Assembly: GCA_958426425.1 (NCBI GenBank)
Contig: CATZYY010000006.1
Location: forward strand, 1 to 43,003
From: an uncultured Oscillospiraceae bacterium
GTDB taxonomy: Bacteria; Bacillota; Clostridia; Oscillospirales; Oscillospiraceae
Reading direction: 5' to 3'
Length of the DNA stretch: 43,003 nucleotides
The notes beneath the pieces are model-generated. The model was not told the origin of the DNA. It worked only from the letters and a program-made list of their open reading frames with translations, and did not search any database. Positions within the stretch are counted from its first letter, which is position 1. Every line of letters starts with the position of its first letter. A program made the position numbers and the translations under genes. Below are positions 16,648 to 25,078 of this stretch, piece by piece.

Positions 16648-16893
16648 ATGAGTGATAAGAAAATCTATATTGTGGCAAAAGTTTTTGATAAGCCCGGCTG
16701 CATTGCCTACCTTTGTAAGACACCGAATGAGGCCCGGTGCCTTCCAGGAACGCTGGAGGCTCTGCGGGCAGACGGCGTCCAGATCGTGATTCTGGATGAT
16801 CCTGAGATTTACTCAGAATATGCCCCCTACGTTTACGTGGAGGACATGAAGGATTTTATTGATCGGGTAGACCAATTGAACCGGGCAGTGTAA
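16648..16893 (+). CDS. Small DUF6718-like protein
   Basis: The 81-residue protein begins MSDKKIYIVAKVFDKPGCIA and contains YSEYAPYVYVEDMKDFI near the end. It resembles the DUF6718 type (VAK-FDKxGCxA start and a GEY-PY motif), by memory. GAGGAGGG lies before the ATG, 3 nt after the pseudogene stop. A degraded second copy lies at 39690-39861. No function is known to me. Confidence 0.72.
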   Translation: MSDKKIYIVAKVFDKPGCIAYLCKTPNEARCLPGTLEALRADGVQIVILDDPEIYSEYAPYVYVEDMKDFIDRVDQLNRAV

Positions 16894-16896
16894 TAA

Positions 16897-16927
16897 TTGA
16901 CTCAGAAATAATTTTGTTTTGTATAAT
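16897..16927 (+). promoter_or_regulatory. Possible promoter for the DUF4160/DUF2442 pair
   Basis: TTGACT (16897-16902) and TATAAT (16922-16927) are 19 nt apart, longer than ideal. It lies just before the DUF4160 start. Confidence 0.4.
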
Positions 16928-16948
16928 AAGGTGAGGAGGCAGGATAAG

Positions 16949-17214
16949 GTGCCAGAACTTTGCCGTTTTTACAATATCGTTATCAAGATGCTGTATTCCG
17001 ACAATAGCCAGCATAATAAGCCCCACTTCCATGTCTATTATGCGGAGTTTGAGGCTTCTGTTGGCGTGGATGGGGAGTTGCTGGCAGGCGCCTGCCGGTC
17101 AAGCAGCTGAAGCTGGTACAGGCTTGGGGCGCAATCCATGAAGAAGAACTATATGCTGCCTGGAACAAAGCAGTCCGGAATGAGCCATTCGGGAAGATTG
17201 AACCCTTGCGGTGA
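16949..17214 (+). pseudogene. DUF4160 protein gene with one frameshift
   Basis: From GTG 16949 (GAGGAGG upstream) the frame reads PELCRFYNIVIKMLYSDN and NKPHFHVYYAEFEAS, the H-x-H-containing core of DUF4160. It then stops early after ELLAGACRSSS. One base over, LPVKQLKLVQAWGAIHEEEL to KIEPLR gives the normal C-terminus, ending TGA at 17214. A single missing base near 17090 explains this. DUF4160 genes usually pair with DUF2442, as here, and the pair has been discussed as toxin-antitoxin-like. Loss of this member alone is notable. Confidence 0.75.
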
Positions 17215-17226
17215 GGAGGTGCAGAG

Positions 17227-17520
17227 ATGTATATTGTGAATGGAATTGCCTATGCTGGAGAGTCCGCTCCTGTTATCAAGGTAAGTGGAGTTCGACCAAT
17301 GAGAGATCATAAGCTGTGGGTGCGCTTCAGCACTGGAACCGCAAAAATTGTGGACTTTACGCCTCTGCTTAAAACGCCGGCATTTGCTCTGCTGGCAGAT
17401 GAAGAAATTTTTCGCTCGGTCTGTATTGACTGCGGCGTCACAGTCTGGAACGACGGAGAGATCGATATTGCCCCGGAGTTCCTGTATGAGCACGGAGTCG
17501 ATGCGCCGGAGACGGCCTGA
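17227..17520 (+). CDS. DUF2442 protein, partner of the DUF4160 pseudogene
   Basis: This 97-residue protein has the DUF2442 layout: VRPMRDHKLWVRFSTGTAKIVDFTPLL, a short linker, then RSVCIDCGVTVWNDGEIDIAPEFLYEHG. GGTGAGGAGG lies before the ATG. It follows the DUF4160 pseudogene by 12 nt in the usual order. Its role is not established; if the pair is an antitoxin-like system, this would be the surviving half. Its stop codon lies inside the 42-bp sequence repeated at 39889-39930. Confidence 0.8.
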   Translation: MYIVNGIAYAGESAPVIKVSGVRPMRDHKLWVRFSTGTAKIVDFTPLLKTPAFALLADEEIFRSVCIDCGVTVWNDGEIDIAPEFLYEHGVDAPETA

Positions 17521-17555
17521 CTACTATTTGACGACTATTTGCAAAACTCCCGGAG
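17514..17555 (+). repeat. 42-bp direct repeat, left copy
   Basis: Identical over 42 nt to 39889-39930 in the same orientation. It begins GGCCTGACTACTATTTGACG and ends in CTCCCGGAG. The copy covers the end of DUF2442 and the start of the sigma fragment. Confidence 0.85.
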
Positions 17556-17742
17556 GGCACTCCTAAAAGCTGCTGAGCAGTTTGACCCCACACTGGGAAA
17601 GCGTTTTTTGACGTATGCCACGCCTGCTATCCAGGCGGCAATGCGGGATTGTGCCGCTCGAAGCGCCCTGCCGCTGACGATCCCGACCGGACGGTATCAC
17701 CAGATGCAGAGGGCAGAGGAGGCTTCTCTTCCGGTGTATTGA
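17521..17742 (+). pseudogene. Sigma-70-like fragment lacking its N-terminus and C-terminus
   Basis: The frame after the DUF2442 stop reads LLFDDYLQNSRRALLKAAEQFDP, then GKRFLTYATPAIQAAMRDCAARSALPLTIPTGRYHQM, and stops at 17742. This is region 2 of a sigma-70-type factor as found in small sigma-like proteins of Clostridia elements. No start codon or ribosome site precedes the conserved part, and regions 3-4 are missing. The start of this fragment is also present at 39889-39930. Confidence 0.6.
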
Positions 17743-17775
17743 GGAGGTTCTGTCACCAAGAGAGCTGAACCTGGT

Positions 17776-18108
17776 ATGCTGCCATTTGGTAATTGGCCAG
17801 CCGGAGGAACGGAGCTGGCCATCCGGCTGAACTACAACAATCCCAGCGGAGCGGAGAAGGCCTACAAGAGCGCCATCCGAAAACTGAAACAACATCTCCA
17901 CGGCGGAGACTACGACCGGTGGCTGGACATACAGAGGATGGTACGAGACGCCCGCCGGGAAGCCGACAGGGAGACGGGACACTGCTCACCCTGGGCCACA
18001 TGGCTGGAGGAGCAGGAACTGATCCAGGGTTTTCTCTGCAAGACGGCAGCGCTGTGCCGCGTGTATCAGATCCTGCGCACAGCGGGCGAGGAGGACCGGG
18101 AGGGATAA
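17776..18108 (+). CDS. Hypothetical protein (110 aa) downstream of the sigma fragment
   Basis: The product is helical and charged (GAEKAYKSAIRKLKQHL, YDRWLDIQRMVRDARREAD, WLEEQELIQGFLCKTAALCRVYQIL). I do not recognise a family. GAGGAGG at 17742-17748 is too far from ATG 17776 and no start codon sits at the right distance, so the true start may have been lost by mutation. A strong terminator follows the stop by 7 nt, which supports a real transcription unit. Confidence 0.5.
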   Translation: MLPFGNWPAGGTELAIRLNYNNPSGAEKAYKSAIRKLKQHLHGGDYDRWLDIQRMVRDARREADRETGHCSPWATWLEEQELIQGFLCKTAALCRVYQILRTAGEEDREG

Positions 18109-18114
18109 AAAAGG

Positions 18115-18150
18115 ACTGGGAGGAATCGGGTTTCCGATTCCTCCCAGTTT
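18115..18150 (+). terminator. Strong hairpin terminator
   Basis: 15-bp perfect stem (18115-18129 with 18134-18148), 4-nt loop GTTT, then TTCC. It lies just past the 110-aa gene. Confidence 0.7.
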
Positions 18151-18820
18151 CCTGTCTGAGAGACCTTTGGAGGCACGTTTACGCAGCAGCTCTGGTATGG
18201 GACTGCCATGCCGATGCTTGCAATCTTCCGGTTTTATAATGGAACGAAGGTCAAGTTGAAAACTGCAGAGAAACCCCTATATAAAGGTGTCGTGATTACC
18301 ACGGAAAAAGTTAGGAGCGGCCTTCTGATTGATCTGTTGCTCAACTGGCTCCCCGGCGGCACCGGGATGCTTGCTTGCTGGCTGGTAGAATATCTGCCAT
18401 AACAGCGTTCCTGCTTCAAGATACCTCGGAGACCCTTCATAGGGCCGTTGTAATGCGCAACCGCTAAATCTCATTAGGCCTGTTCCGCTACAATGGCGCT
18501 TGGTGCGGAACCTTCCCTTGAGCGTCTTTTGGGGCGTGGCAGCATTTCAGCCTCCAGCTTTCGTTTACCTACATTCCTGCATTAGTTGTCGTTTCACTAC
18601 ATGTACCTAAAATCCGTAGTATTCCGCCACTTCCCGCTGGAGTTTTCCGTCTGCCAGCGTAGCCTTAATTTCAGGTAGCAGAACGTTAATGCGTGTGTGG
18701 TTCTGTTTCTTTATGACAAGCATCCCTCATGAGGTCGAGGAAGGTTTTTCATATTATCACAGATTTGAAGGCAGAGCACGCTTTTGAAATTTGATGAAAT
18801 TGTACAAAAAATTCAAAAAA
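18151..18820. other. Degenerate intergenic stretch before the catabolic island
   Basis: Apart from the transposase-like relic no gene is supported. A 64-codon frame at 18208-18402 has no ribosome site or recognised motif. The left boundary of the catabolic island probably lies between this stretch and 18780, where the sequence becomes AT-rich. Confidence 0.45.
18480..18720 (-). pseudogene. Transposase-like HTH protein relic (IS3 orfA type)
   Basis: On the minus strand one frame reads KKQNHTRINVLLPEIKATL, then ADGKLQREVAEYYGF (a helix-turn-helix), then several stops. KRKLEAEMLPRPKRRSREG and SAPSAIVAEQA follow in the same frame. This order (HTH, basic PRPKGRPRK-like segment, IVAEQA) is that of small IS3-type orfA proteins in Clostridia. 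In-frame stops and the missing orfB show it is a relic. No insertion-sequence ends were found. The assignment rests on remembered family pattern only. Confidence 0.5.
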
Positions 18821-18845
18821 TTTGTAAAGAATGTTTCTTTACAAA
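18821..18845. promoter_or_regulatory. Perfect 25-bp palindrome, candidate RpiR operator
   Basis: TTTGTAAAGAA (18821-18831) and TTCTTTACAAA (18835-18845) are perfect inverted copies around TGT. The right arm contains the -35 box of the importer promoter (18838-18843), so a bound protein should block RNA polymerase. The RpiR regulator at 31169-32044 is the only regulator in the island and the natural candidate. Confidence 0.7.
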
Positions 18846-18866
18846 AAACGAAATAAATATTAAAAT
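18838..18866 (+). promoter_or_regulatory. Promoter of the catabolic island operon
   Basis: TTTACA (18838-18843) and TAAAAT (18861-18866) are 17 nt apart. The leader of about 70 nt carries two copies of AAAACGAAAT (near 18845 and 18871) and GAAAT-N8-ATTTC (18876-18893), which may be further regulator sites. Confidence 0.6.
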
Positions 18867-18941
18867 TTAGAAAACGAAATGAAACAAAATTTCTTTTCGT
18901 TCGAAGTAGAGGCCCAGATCTTATTTTAAGGAGTTGGAAAG

Positions 18942-20534
18942 ATGAAACAGAAAATAACGAAGCTCTTTTGCTTGCTTGCGGCATTTACACTGATGATCAG
19001 CATGACCGCATGCGGAAATCCTGGCTCCGAATCACAAACTGCCCCAGAAGCTGACGATGGAACAGTGGACCTGACGATCGGCCTCACAAGCCTTGGCTCA
19101 GAAACGCTTGACTATTCCATTCCGTCAGGATATACCAACGAGAACATCAGCCGTCTTCTTTACACAGATTACATGGTGAGAGATGAGAATGGTGAGTATG
19201 ATCCTGCCTTGGGAACGGCGGAGTCTTGGAGCCACAACGAGGACTCCACGGAATGGACGCTCACGCTCAAACAGGGAGTCCTGTGGCATGATGGGACTGA
19301 GATGACCTCTGAGGATATTGTCTTCGGCGTGGAGAGAATGAAACGGCCGGAGCTCAGCGCAGTGGTCACTGTGGGGCCGTTCTATGACGCACTGGAGTCT
19401 TGCACCGCGGTCGATACGTATACGGCGAAATTTGTCTTCAAGCAGGGCTTCCCGCTCTTTGAGTACTATATGCATTTTGTTCCCGCCATGCCCAAGGCAT
19501 ATATCGAATCTGCGGGAGAGGAAGCTTTTAATAACGCTCCTGTGGGCAATGGCCCCTGTAAGTTTGTCTCTCATGAATTGGGATCTTCTGTTGAGTTCGA
19601 GGCTTTTGAGGATTATTTCCTCGGAAAACCCTCCTTTGACAAGCTGACACTGCGAATTATCCCTGAGGCGTCTACCCTTGTCGCGGCCCTGAAAAATGGG
19701 GAGATCGATATGGCGACCGGAATTCCCTACACCTTCGTGGCCGATTTGGAATCGGACAGCAACATCACGCTTGACAGTGTTGACACGGGTGCGCAGGCGG
19801 TGTTCGTTTTTGCAGACCGGCTGGATCCAGACTCGCCTCTTTCTGATGTCCGGGTGCGCGAGGCGTTAAATCTGGCGATCGATCGTGAGGGCATTTCTAT
19901 TGCTCTGTACAACGGTATGGCAGAGCCCGCCTATCCATTCCCGGACTCAGAGGCAGCGCTGGGAATGCCTGACGGGATCGAGCCCCTTGCGTATGATCCT
20001 GAGCGGGCAAAAGAACTGCTTGCTGAAGCGGGCTATCCCGATGGGTTTGAACTGACGATCCACTGCACGTCTTCGTCCGGGTCCGTTGTGGGGATCGCGG
20101 AATCGGCGCAGGCAATGGCGACGAACCTGGAGTCCATTGGGATCAAGACGGAGCTGATTCTTCAGGACAGCGGCGAGTACATGTCCAGCTATATCGACGA
20201 GAATTTTGACGGCATCGCGGGTTTCGGTACGTCTCCCAACGCGTTTGACATCGGAACGTCGGCGTATCTCTGGGCCGCAGATGGCGACGGCCTCTCCTGG
20301 ATGGTCGATGAGGATACTTCTGACCTGTGGAACAAGCAGGTGTCTGAGGGCGATCCGGAGCTTCGGGAGCAGTACATCGAAGAGGCGGTCCAGATCATGA
20401 TCGATGACGTGCGGTTCATGCCTCTGGTGCGAGTTCCCACTGTTTATGGATATCGCTCTCCCATCGTTTCCTATGAGAAGACACCCACCCAGACGGTCTT
20501 TACGGATGGCATCATGAGCCTCCAGGTAGAGTGA
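18942..20534 (+). CDS. ABC transporter solute-binding lipoprotein (SBP_bac_5, DppA/OppA type)
   Basis: This 530-residue protein starts with a lipoprotein signal peptide whose lipobox is MTAC, placing the lipidated Cys at residue 24. The body has family-5 features: LGTAESWSHNEDSTEWTLTL, LRQGV-like LKQGVLWHDGTEMT, and REALNLAIDREGI near residue 315. It captures substrate outside the membrane for the permease pair. Members carry peptides, nickel, sugars or other solutes, so the class does not fix the ligand. AAGGAG precedes the ATG. It opens the operon that also contains a nucleoside phosphorylase-like enzyme, which makes a nucleoside- or organic-acid-like ligand possible. Confidence 0.93.
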   Translation: MKQKITKLFCLLAAFTLMISMTACGNPGSESQTAPEADDGTVDLTIGLTSLGSETLDYSIPSGYTNENISRLLYTDYMVRDENGEYDPALGTAESWSHNEDSTEWTLTLKQGVLWHDGTEMTSEDIVFGVERMKRPELSAVVTVGPFYDALESCTAVDTYTAKFVFKQGFPLFEYYMHFVPAMPKAYIESAGEEAFNNAPVGNGPCKFVSHELGSSVEFEAFEDYFLGKPSFDKLTLRIIPEASTLVAALKNGEIDMATGIPYTFVADLESDSNITLDSVDTGAQAVFVFADRLDPDSPLSDVRVREALNLAIDREGISIALYNGMAEPAYPFPDSEAALGMPDGIEPLAYDPERAKELLAEAGYPDGFELTIHCTSSSGSVVGIAESAQAMATNLESIGIKTELILQDSGEYMSSYIDENFDGIAGFGTSPNAFDIGTSAYLWAADGDGLSWMVDEDTSDLWNKQVSEGDPELREQYIEEAVQIMIDDVRFMPLVRVPTVYGYRSPIVSYEKTPTQTVFTDGIMSLQVE

Positions 20535-20564
20535 TCCATTGCGCCTGAATGGGGGACATTTTAG

Positions 20565-21491
20565 ATGAGACGCTATATTATCAAACGGATTTTACAGGCA
20601 CTGGCCACGATGTTCATTGTCTGCCTGATCGTTTTTGTCATGGGCCATATGTCAGGGGACCCGACGATGTTCATCCTGGGGGCGAACGCGTCTGACGCAG
20701 ACCGGGAGGCTCTCAGGGAGATGCTGGGGCTGAACAAGCCGCTGCTGGACCAGTTCGTCGATTATTTCTGGGGGATCCTGCATGGGGACTTCGGCACGTC
20801 TCTGACCTGGAGAGAGCCAACGCTGACGCTGTTCGCAGAGTTTTTCCCAATGACGCTCAAACTCGCCATTGCGGCGGCGATTTTCGCATCCATATTGGGA
20901 ATCACCCTGGGCGTTTTTTCCGCAGTCAGACCAATGAGCCTCCTGGACCGCTTCTGCGTTGGGATCTCCATGATCGGACAGTCGACGCCGTCGTTCTGGA
21001 CCGGGATCCTGCTGGTACAGGTGTTCAGCCTGGCGCTGGGCCTTCTTCCGAGTTCCGGCAGCGAGACAGCGGCACACATGATCCTCCCGACGATCGCCCT
21101 CGGATGGTTCTCTACCTCATCGATCATGCGCATCACACGTTCCTCCATGATCGAGGTCCTTTCGGCGGAGTCCATTAAACTGTGCAGAACGAAAGGCCTA
21201 CCGGAGCGTTTGGTCATCTGGAAGCATGCGCTTAAGAATGCGTTGCCCTCCGTTCTCACGATCGTGGGCGTACAATTCGGCTATTTGCTCAGCGGCTCTG
21301 TCGTGACGGAAAAGATCTTCGCCTGGCCCGGCATCGGAACTTTGGCAGTGCAGTCCATATCGAGACGCGATTTCCCAATGCTGCAGACGATCGTCCTTTT
21401 GGGCTCGGCGCTTGTGCTGACGATCAGCCTGATCACAGATATCGTTTATACGCTGATCGATCCCCGGCTGAGCTATGGCAAGGAGGAATAA
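20565..21491 (+). CDS. ABC transporter permease (DppB/OppB type)
   Basis: The 308-residue permease has about six membrane helices. Its N-terminus is typical of the family (RRYIIKRILQALATMFIV), and the first loop carries DREALREMLGLNKPLLDQF. The cytoplasmic EAA loop is KGLPERLVIWKHALKNALPSV, which couples to the ATPase. The C-terminus holds the usual FAWPGIGTLAVQSISRRDFPM. It starts 30 nt after the binding protein and is the first of two permease subunits. Confidence 0.93.
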   Translation: MRRYIIKRILQALATMFIVCLIVFVMGHMSGDPTMFILGANASDADREALREMLGLNKPLLDQFVDYFWGILHGDFGTSLTWREPTLTLFAEFFPMTLKLAIAAAIFASILGITLGVFSAVRPMSLLDRFCVGISMIGQSTPSFWTGILLVQVFSLALGLLPSSGSETAAHMILPTIALGWFSTSSIMRITRSSMIEVLSAESIKLCRTKGLPERLVIWKHALKNALPSVLTIVGVQFGYLLSGSVVTEKIFAWPGIGTLAVQSISRRDFPMLQTIVLLGSALVLTISLITDIVYTLIDPRLSYGKEE

Positions 21492-21495
21492 CGGA

Positions 21496-22368
21496 ATGGA
21501 AGAACACAAGAAAAATACTTTCCGTAAAGTCTGTTCGTTTCTGAAGGATATTTGGTTTCCGGTACTGATTCTGGGGCTGGTGGTATTTGCCTGCCTGTTC
21601 GGCGAGTTGATTGCCACGCATTCACCCACTCAGGGGCAGTTGTCCGAGTACCTGATCCCGCCAGCCTGGTGTGAAGGCGGGAGCATGGAGCACCTGTTGG
21701 GAACAGACGGCCTGGGCCGGGATATTTTCAGCAGACTGGTTACAGGCGCCAGGACAACCATGATGGTGGGCATAGCTGTGGTTTTGGTCGCGGGCAGTAT
21801 CGGCACACTGGTGGGCGTTCTTGCCGGATACATGGGCGGGGCCGTGGACTCTCTGCTCATGCGCCTCACAGATGCGGTGCTCTCGATCCCGTATACCCTG
21901 ATCGCTATGTGCCTGAGCGTGATTTTGGGCCAAAGTAGCGGGACTGTGGTGTTTGTGCTGGGAATCACCTGCTGGTCGAATTACGCCAAGGTCGTCCGGG
22001 TTGAGACCATGAGCCTCAAACAGCAGGAATTTGTGACTCTGGCAAAGCTGGCCGGGGCCAGCAGGATTCGGATCCTGTGCCGGCACATTCTGCCGAACCT
22101 CGTGAACACGATCATCGTTATGGCGACTCTTCAGTTGGGCATGGCAATCATCCTCTCGTCTTCTCTGAGCTTTTTGGGCCTGGGAGCGACGCCTCCCACC
22201 CCTGAGTGGGGACTGATGATGTCGGAAGGAAGAGACTACATGACCTCGGGGGCCTGGTGGCTGACGACGATCCCGGGCATCGCGCTGTTCCTCACAGTGC
22301 TCAGCGTAAATATTTTGGGGAATGTCCTGCGTGTGAAGCTGGATCCCAAAAGGATGGTGACGATGTGA
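21496..22368 (+). CDS. ABC transporter permease (DppC/OppC type)
   Basis: The 290-residue permease has about six helices. It shows the family marker HLLGTDGLGRDIFSRLVTGAR near residue 65, and an EAA loop LAKLAGASRIRILCRHILPN. The C-terminal SLSFLGLGATPPTPEWG is characteristic of DppC-like subunits. AAGGAGGAAT lies 8 nt before ATG 21496, so the in-frame start at 21475 inside the upstream gene is not preferred. Its stop overlaps the start of the ATPase gene (TGATG at 22366-22370). Confidence 0.93.
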   Translation: MEEHKKNTFRKVCSFLKDIWFPVLILGLVVFACLFGELIATHSPTQGQLSEYLIPPAWCEGGSMEHLLGTDGLGRDIFSRLVTGARTTMMVGIAVVLVAGSIGTLVGVLAGYMGGAVDSLLMRLTDAVLSIPYTLIAMCLSVILGQSSGTVVFVLGITCWSNYAKVVRVETMSLKQQEFVTLAKLAGASRIRILCRHILPNLVNTIIVMATLQLGMAIILSSSLSFLGLGATPPTPEWGLMMSEGRDYMTSGAWWLTTIPGIALFLTVLSVNILGNVLRVKLDPKRMVTM

Positions 22369-23339
22369 TGAGCGAGCCCCTGCTCAAAATTGAGAACCTG
22401 ACCATCGTGGCAGACAACGGAAAGAGAAAAGTCGAACTCATCCATGACTTATCACTGACCATCCACAAGGGGGAGACCCTGGGAGTCGTGGGCGAGTCCG
22501 GATCAGGAAAAAGCATGACCGCGATGGCGATCATGGGACTTCTGCCGGCAAATGTACAAGTGGTCTCCGGCAGCATCCTTTACAAGGGACAGGATCTTCT
22601 GAAGCTGCCCAAAAAAGAGATCCGCAAGATCCGCGGCAGAGAGATCGGCATGATCCTTCAGGATCCGCTGACATCGCTCGACCCTATGTTTCGAATCGAC
22701 TCGCAGATCAGAGAGGCAGTCCGTGACAGAAAGACTGCCGCGAAAAAGACAGTGGATGAGGAAGTCCTGGGCCTGCTGAACAGCGTTTCGATCCCCGATC
22801 CAGAGAGACGCAGACGCCAGTTTCCCCATGAGCTCAGCGGCGGCATGAGACAGCGTGTCGTGGGCGCGATCGGAATGGCAGGCAGCCCGGAACTGCTGAT
22901 CGCAGACGAACCGACGACCGCTCTGGACGTCACGGTACAGGCGGGCTATCTGCAGCTGCTCAGCGATTTGAAGAAGGAGCGGGATCTGTCGCTGATGATC
23001 ATCAGCCACGACTTCGGCGTTATCAACCGGATATCGGATAAAGTGGTCGTCATGTACGCGGGATCCGCCATGGAGTACGGAGATGTAAAGGAGCTCTGGA
23101 AAGAGCCAAAGCACCCATATACCATAGGCCTTTTGAACTCCCTTCCTCACATTGGCAATCGGAGGGAAAGACTGGTGTCGATCCCTGGCTCAGCGCCGAT
23201 CCCCGGGGAGATCACTGCCGGATGCCCATTTGCCCCCAGATGTGACAAAGCAACGGAAGCCTGCAGAAAAGAGACCCCGAAAACCATCGACGGAGTCCAT
23301 ACGTTTGTCAGGTGCCTGCGTTATGCGGATAAAGGATGA
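22368..23339 (+). CDS. ABC transporter ATP-binding protein (DppD/OppD type)
   Basis: The 323-residue ATPase has Walker A GESGSGKS near residue 43, a Q-loop QDPLTSLDP, signature LSGGMRQR, Walker B LLIADEPTTALD and a switch His in ISHDFGV. The C-terminal oligopeptide-transporter extension (HPYTIGLLNSLP, CPFAPRCDKA with Cys residues) is present. It energises the importer together with the next ATPase. The start at 22368 follows from TGATG coupling. The long upstream extension of the frame lies inside dppC and is rejected. Confidence 0.93.
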   Translation: MSEPLLKIENLTIVADNGKRKVELIHDLSLTIHKGETLGVVGESGSGKSMTAMAIMGLLPANVQVVSGSILYKGQDLLKLPKKEIRKIRGREIGMILQDPLTSLDPMFRIDSQIREAVRDRKTAAKKTVDEEVLGLLNSVSIPDPERRRRQFPHELSGGMRQRVVGAIGMAGSPELLIADEPTTALDVTVQAGYLQLLSDLKKERDLSLMIISHDFGVINRISDKVVVMYAGSAMEYGDVKELWKEPKHPYTIGLLNSLPHIGNRRERLVSIPGSAPIPGEITAGCPFAPRCDKATEACRKETPKTIDGVHTFVRCLRYADKG

Positions 23340-24334
23340 TGCTTGTGGATAACGATATCATGTTTAGGCTTACGGATGTATGCAAGGAATTTCCAGTAAG
23401 CGGAGCGAAAAAAGATGTGAAGCTCAAGGCTCTGAAGAATATCAATCTCGAGATCCGGCGCGGGGAGAGCTTCGGGATCGTCGGTGAATCGGGATGCGGG
23501 AAGAGCACGCTTGCAAGAACGCTGCTGGGGCTCTATAAACCGACCTCCGGACAGATCCTTTATAATGGTGAGGACATCAACGGATCGGATAATAATGTCC
23601 GCAAAAAGCTCCACAGAGAAGTGCAGGTGGTCCTCCAGGATCCCTTTGCGTCACTTAGCCCCCGTATGCGCGTGTGGGAAATCATCACCGAACCTATGCT
23701 GGTCAAGGGTGGTGTCAGCAAAAAGCAATGCGTAAAACGGGCGGAGGAGCTGCTGGAACTCACCGGACTTCCCGTTGAGGCGGCTATGAAGTATCCGCAT
23801 CAGTTCAGCGGAGGGCAGCGCCAGCGCATTGCCATCGCAAGGTCGCTTTCGGTGATGCCGAAATGCATCGTCCTCGATGAGCCCGTTTCGGCGCTGGATG
23901 TTTCCATCCGGGCCCAGATCCTGAATCTTCTCAAAGATCTCCAAGAGCAGTTCGACCTCACCTATATCATCATTGCCCACGATCTTGAGGTCATGGAACA
24001 TTTTTGCGACAGGATCGGTGTCATGTATCTGGGTCAGGTGATGGAGCTGGCCTCTCGGGATGAGATCTTCTCAGAGCCGCTTCACCCTTATACGAAAGCC
24101 TTGTTTGATTCGATCCTGCCGATTAACCCTGAGACGGAGTGGAAGAGAGTCGAGATCGGGGATATCCCAAGTCCCATCGATGCGCCGGAGGGCTGCCCCT
24201 TCTCCACAAGATGTTCCGAGTGTACGGCGGCCTGCGGCGAGAGGCCTGTGATCAGGGAGGTCAAGCCCGGCCACTATGTCTCGTGTGTGAAGTTCCAGAA
24301 AAGTTTATCAGAAGGAGTAGATTGCAAATTATGA
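23336..24334 (+). CDS. ABC transporter ATP-binding protein (DppF/OppF type)
   Basis: The 332-residue ATPase has Walker A GESGCGKST, Q-loop QDPFASLSPRM, signature FSGGQRQR, Walker B CIVLDEPVSALD, switch His IAHDLEV and the Opp-type C-terminus (HPYTKALFDSILP, CPFSTRCSEC). It completes a five-gene importer. The start overlaps the previous stop by 4 nt (ATGA). Its stop overlaps the next start by 4 nt, so the importer and the following enzyme genes form one tightly packed operon. Confidence 0.93.
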   Translation: MMLVDNDIMFRLTDVCKEFPVSGAKKDVKLKALKNINLEIRRGESFGIVGESGCGKSTLARTLLGLYKPTSGQILYNGEDINGSDNNVRKKLHREVQVVLQDPFASLSPRMRVWEIITEPMLVKGGVSKKQCVKRAEELLELTGLPVEAAMKYPHQFSGGQRQRIAIARSLSVMPKCIVLDEPVSALDVSIRAQILNLLKDLQEQFDLTYIIIAHDLEVMEHFCDRIGVMYLGQVMELASRDEIFSEPLHPYTKALFDSILPINPETEWKRVEIGDIPSPIDAPEGCPFSTRCSECTAACGERPVIREVKPGHYVSCVKFQKSLSEGVDCKL

Positions 24335-25077
24335 GTAATGAGGTAAAGCAGTCTCCGGTTTTGAAGCTGAAGCCAGGCACTGTTTCGGCGGATGTGATCG
24401 TGTGCGGGGATGCCGCTCGGGCGCTTAAGATCGCACAGCATTTTGACTCCTATGAGCAGGTGGCCGCGAGACGGGAGTATGTCGTATATACTGGGATAAA
24501 GAACGGACACCGTCTTACGGTCGCTGCCCACGGTGTTGGGGCGGCAGGCGCGGCAATTTGCTTTGAGGAGCTGATTCTGTTCGGCGCAAGAAATATTATC
24601 CGGATCGGCACCGCAGGCTCCTATGACGCCACTCAGGAGCGGGGCGACGTGATTATTGCGACCGGCGCGACTTCTGAGGACGGATTGAGCAATCAGCTGG
24701 TGCCTGCGGGTTTTCCATGCGTCTGCAATGTGGAGCTGGTCCAGGCGCTGATTCGCAAGGCAAAGGGGAAAGTGGGCTATCGGACCGGTGTGGTCCGCAC
24801 GAAGGCCGCTTTTTATACCGGCGTTATGGACGAGAGGATTTTGCTTTGGGCAGAGGCCGGGGCAGTGGGCGTGGAAATGGAGCTTGCCGCGCTTCTGGCA
24901 GTCGCGTCTATCCGGCGGGCGAATGCGGCCGGAATCTTTGTGATCGACGGTTTTCCTCTGGTGACTTCCATGAGAAACCACAATCAGGCTGACGATGTGG
25001 TGGGAAACGGAATGGAAAAAGCAATCCAGATCGCGATCGATGCCTTGATTGAGGCCGGTGGGATAGAAGGGGCTTAA
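24331..25077 (+). CDS. Nucleoside phosphorylase-like protein (PNP/UDP family)
   Basis: This 248-residue protein of the PNP_UDP fold splits a nucleoside with phosphate into base and sugar 1-phosphate. Visible landmarks are VIVCGDAARALKIA near the N-terminus (G-D-x-x-R-A), AAHGVGAAGAAICFEEL, the phosphate-loop-like RIGTAGSY, and GVEMELAALLAVA (the E-M-E motif that holds the ribose). It resembles uridine or purine phosphorylases of the hexameric group; base specificity cannot be read. The start overlaps the ATPase stop (ATGA). Being first after an importer suggests it handles the imported compound, and with the MtnA-like gene downstream it could make the first sugar phosphate of a DHAP shunt. 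Confidence 0.85.
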   Translation: MSNEVKQSPVLKLKPGTVSADVIVCGDAARALKIAQHFDSYEQVAARREYVVYTGIKNGHRLTVAAHGVGAAGAAICFEELILFGARNIIRIGTAGSYDATQERGDVIIATGATSEDGLSNQLVPAGFPCVCNVELVQALIRKAKGKVGYRTGVVRTKAAFYTGVMDERILLWAEAGAVGVEMELAALLAVASIRRANAAGIFVIDGFPLVTSMRNHNQADDVVGNGMEKAIQIAIDALIEAGGIEGA

Positions 25078-25078
25078 C

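Noticed and set aside
18208..18402. 64-codon frame with hydrophobic end
   Set aside because: No ribosome site, no recognised motif and surrounded by relic DNA. It could be a protein fragment, but this cannot be supported.
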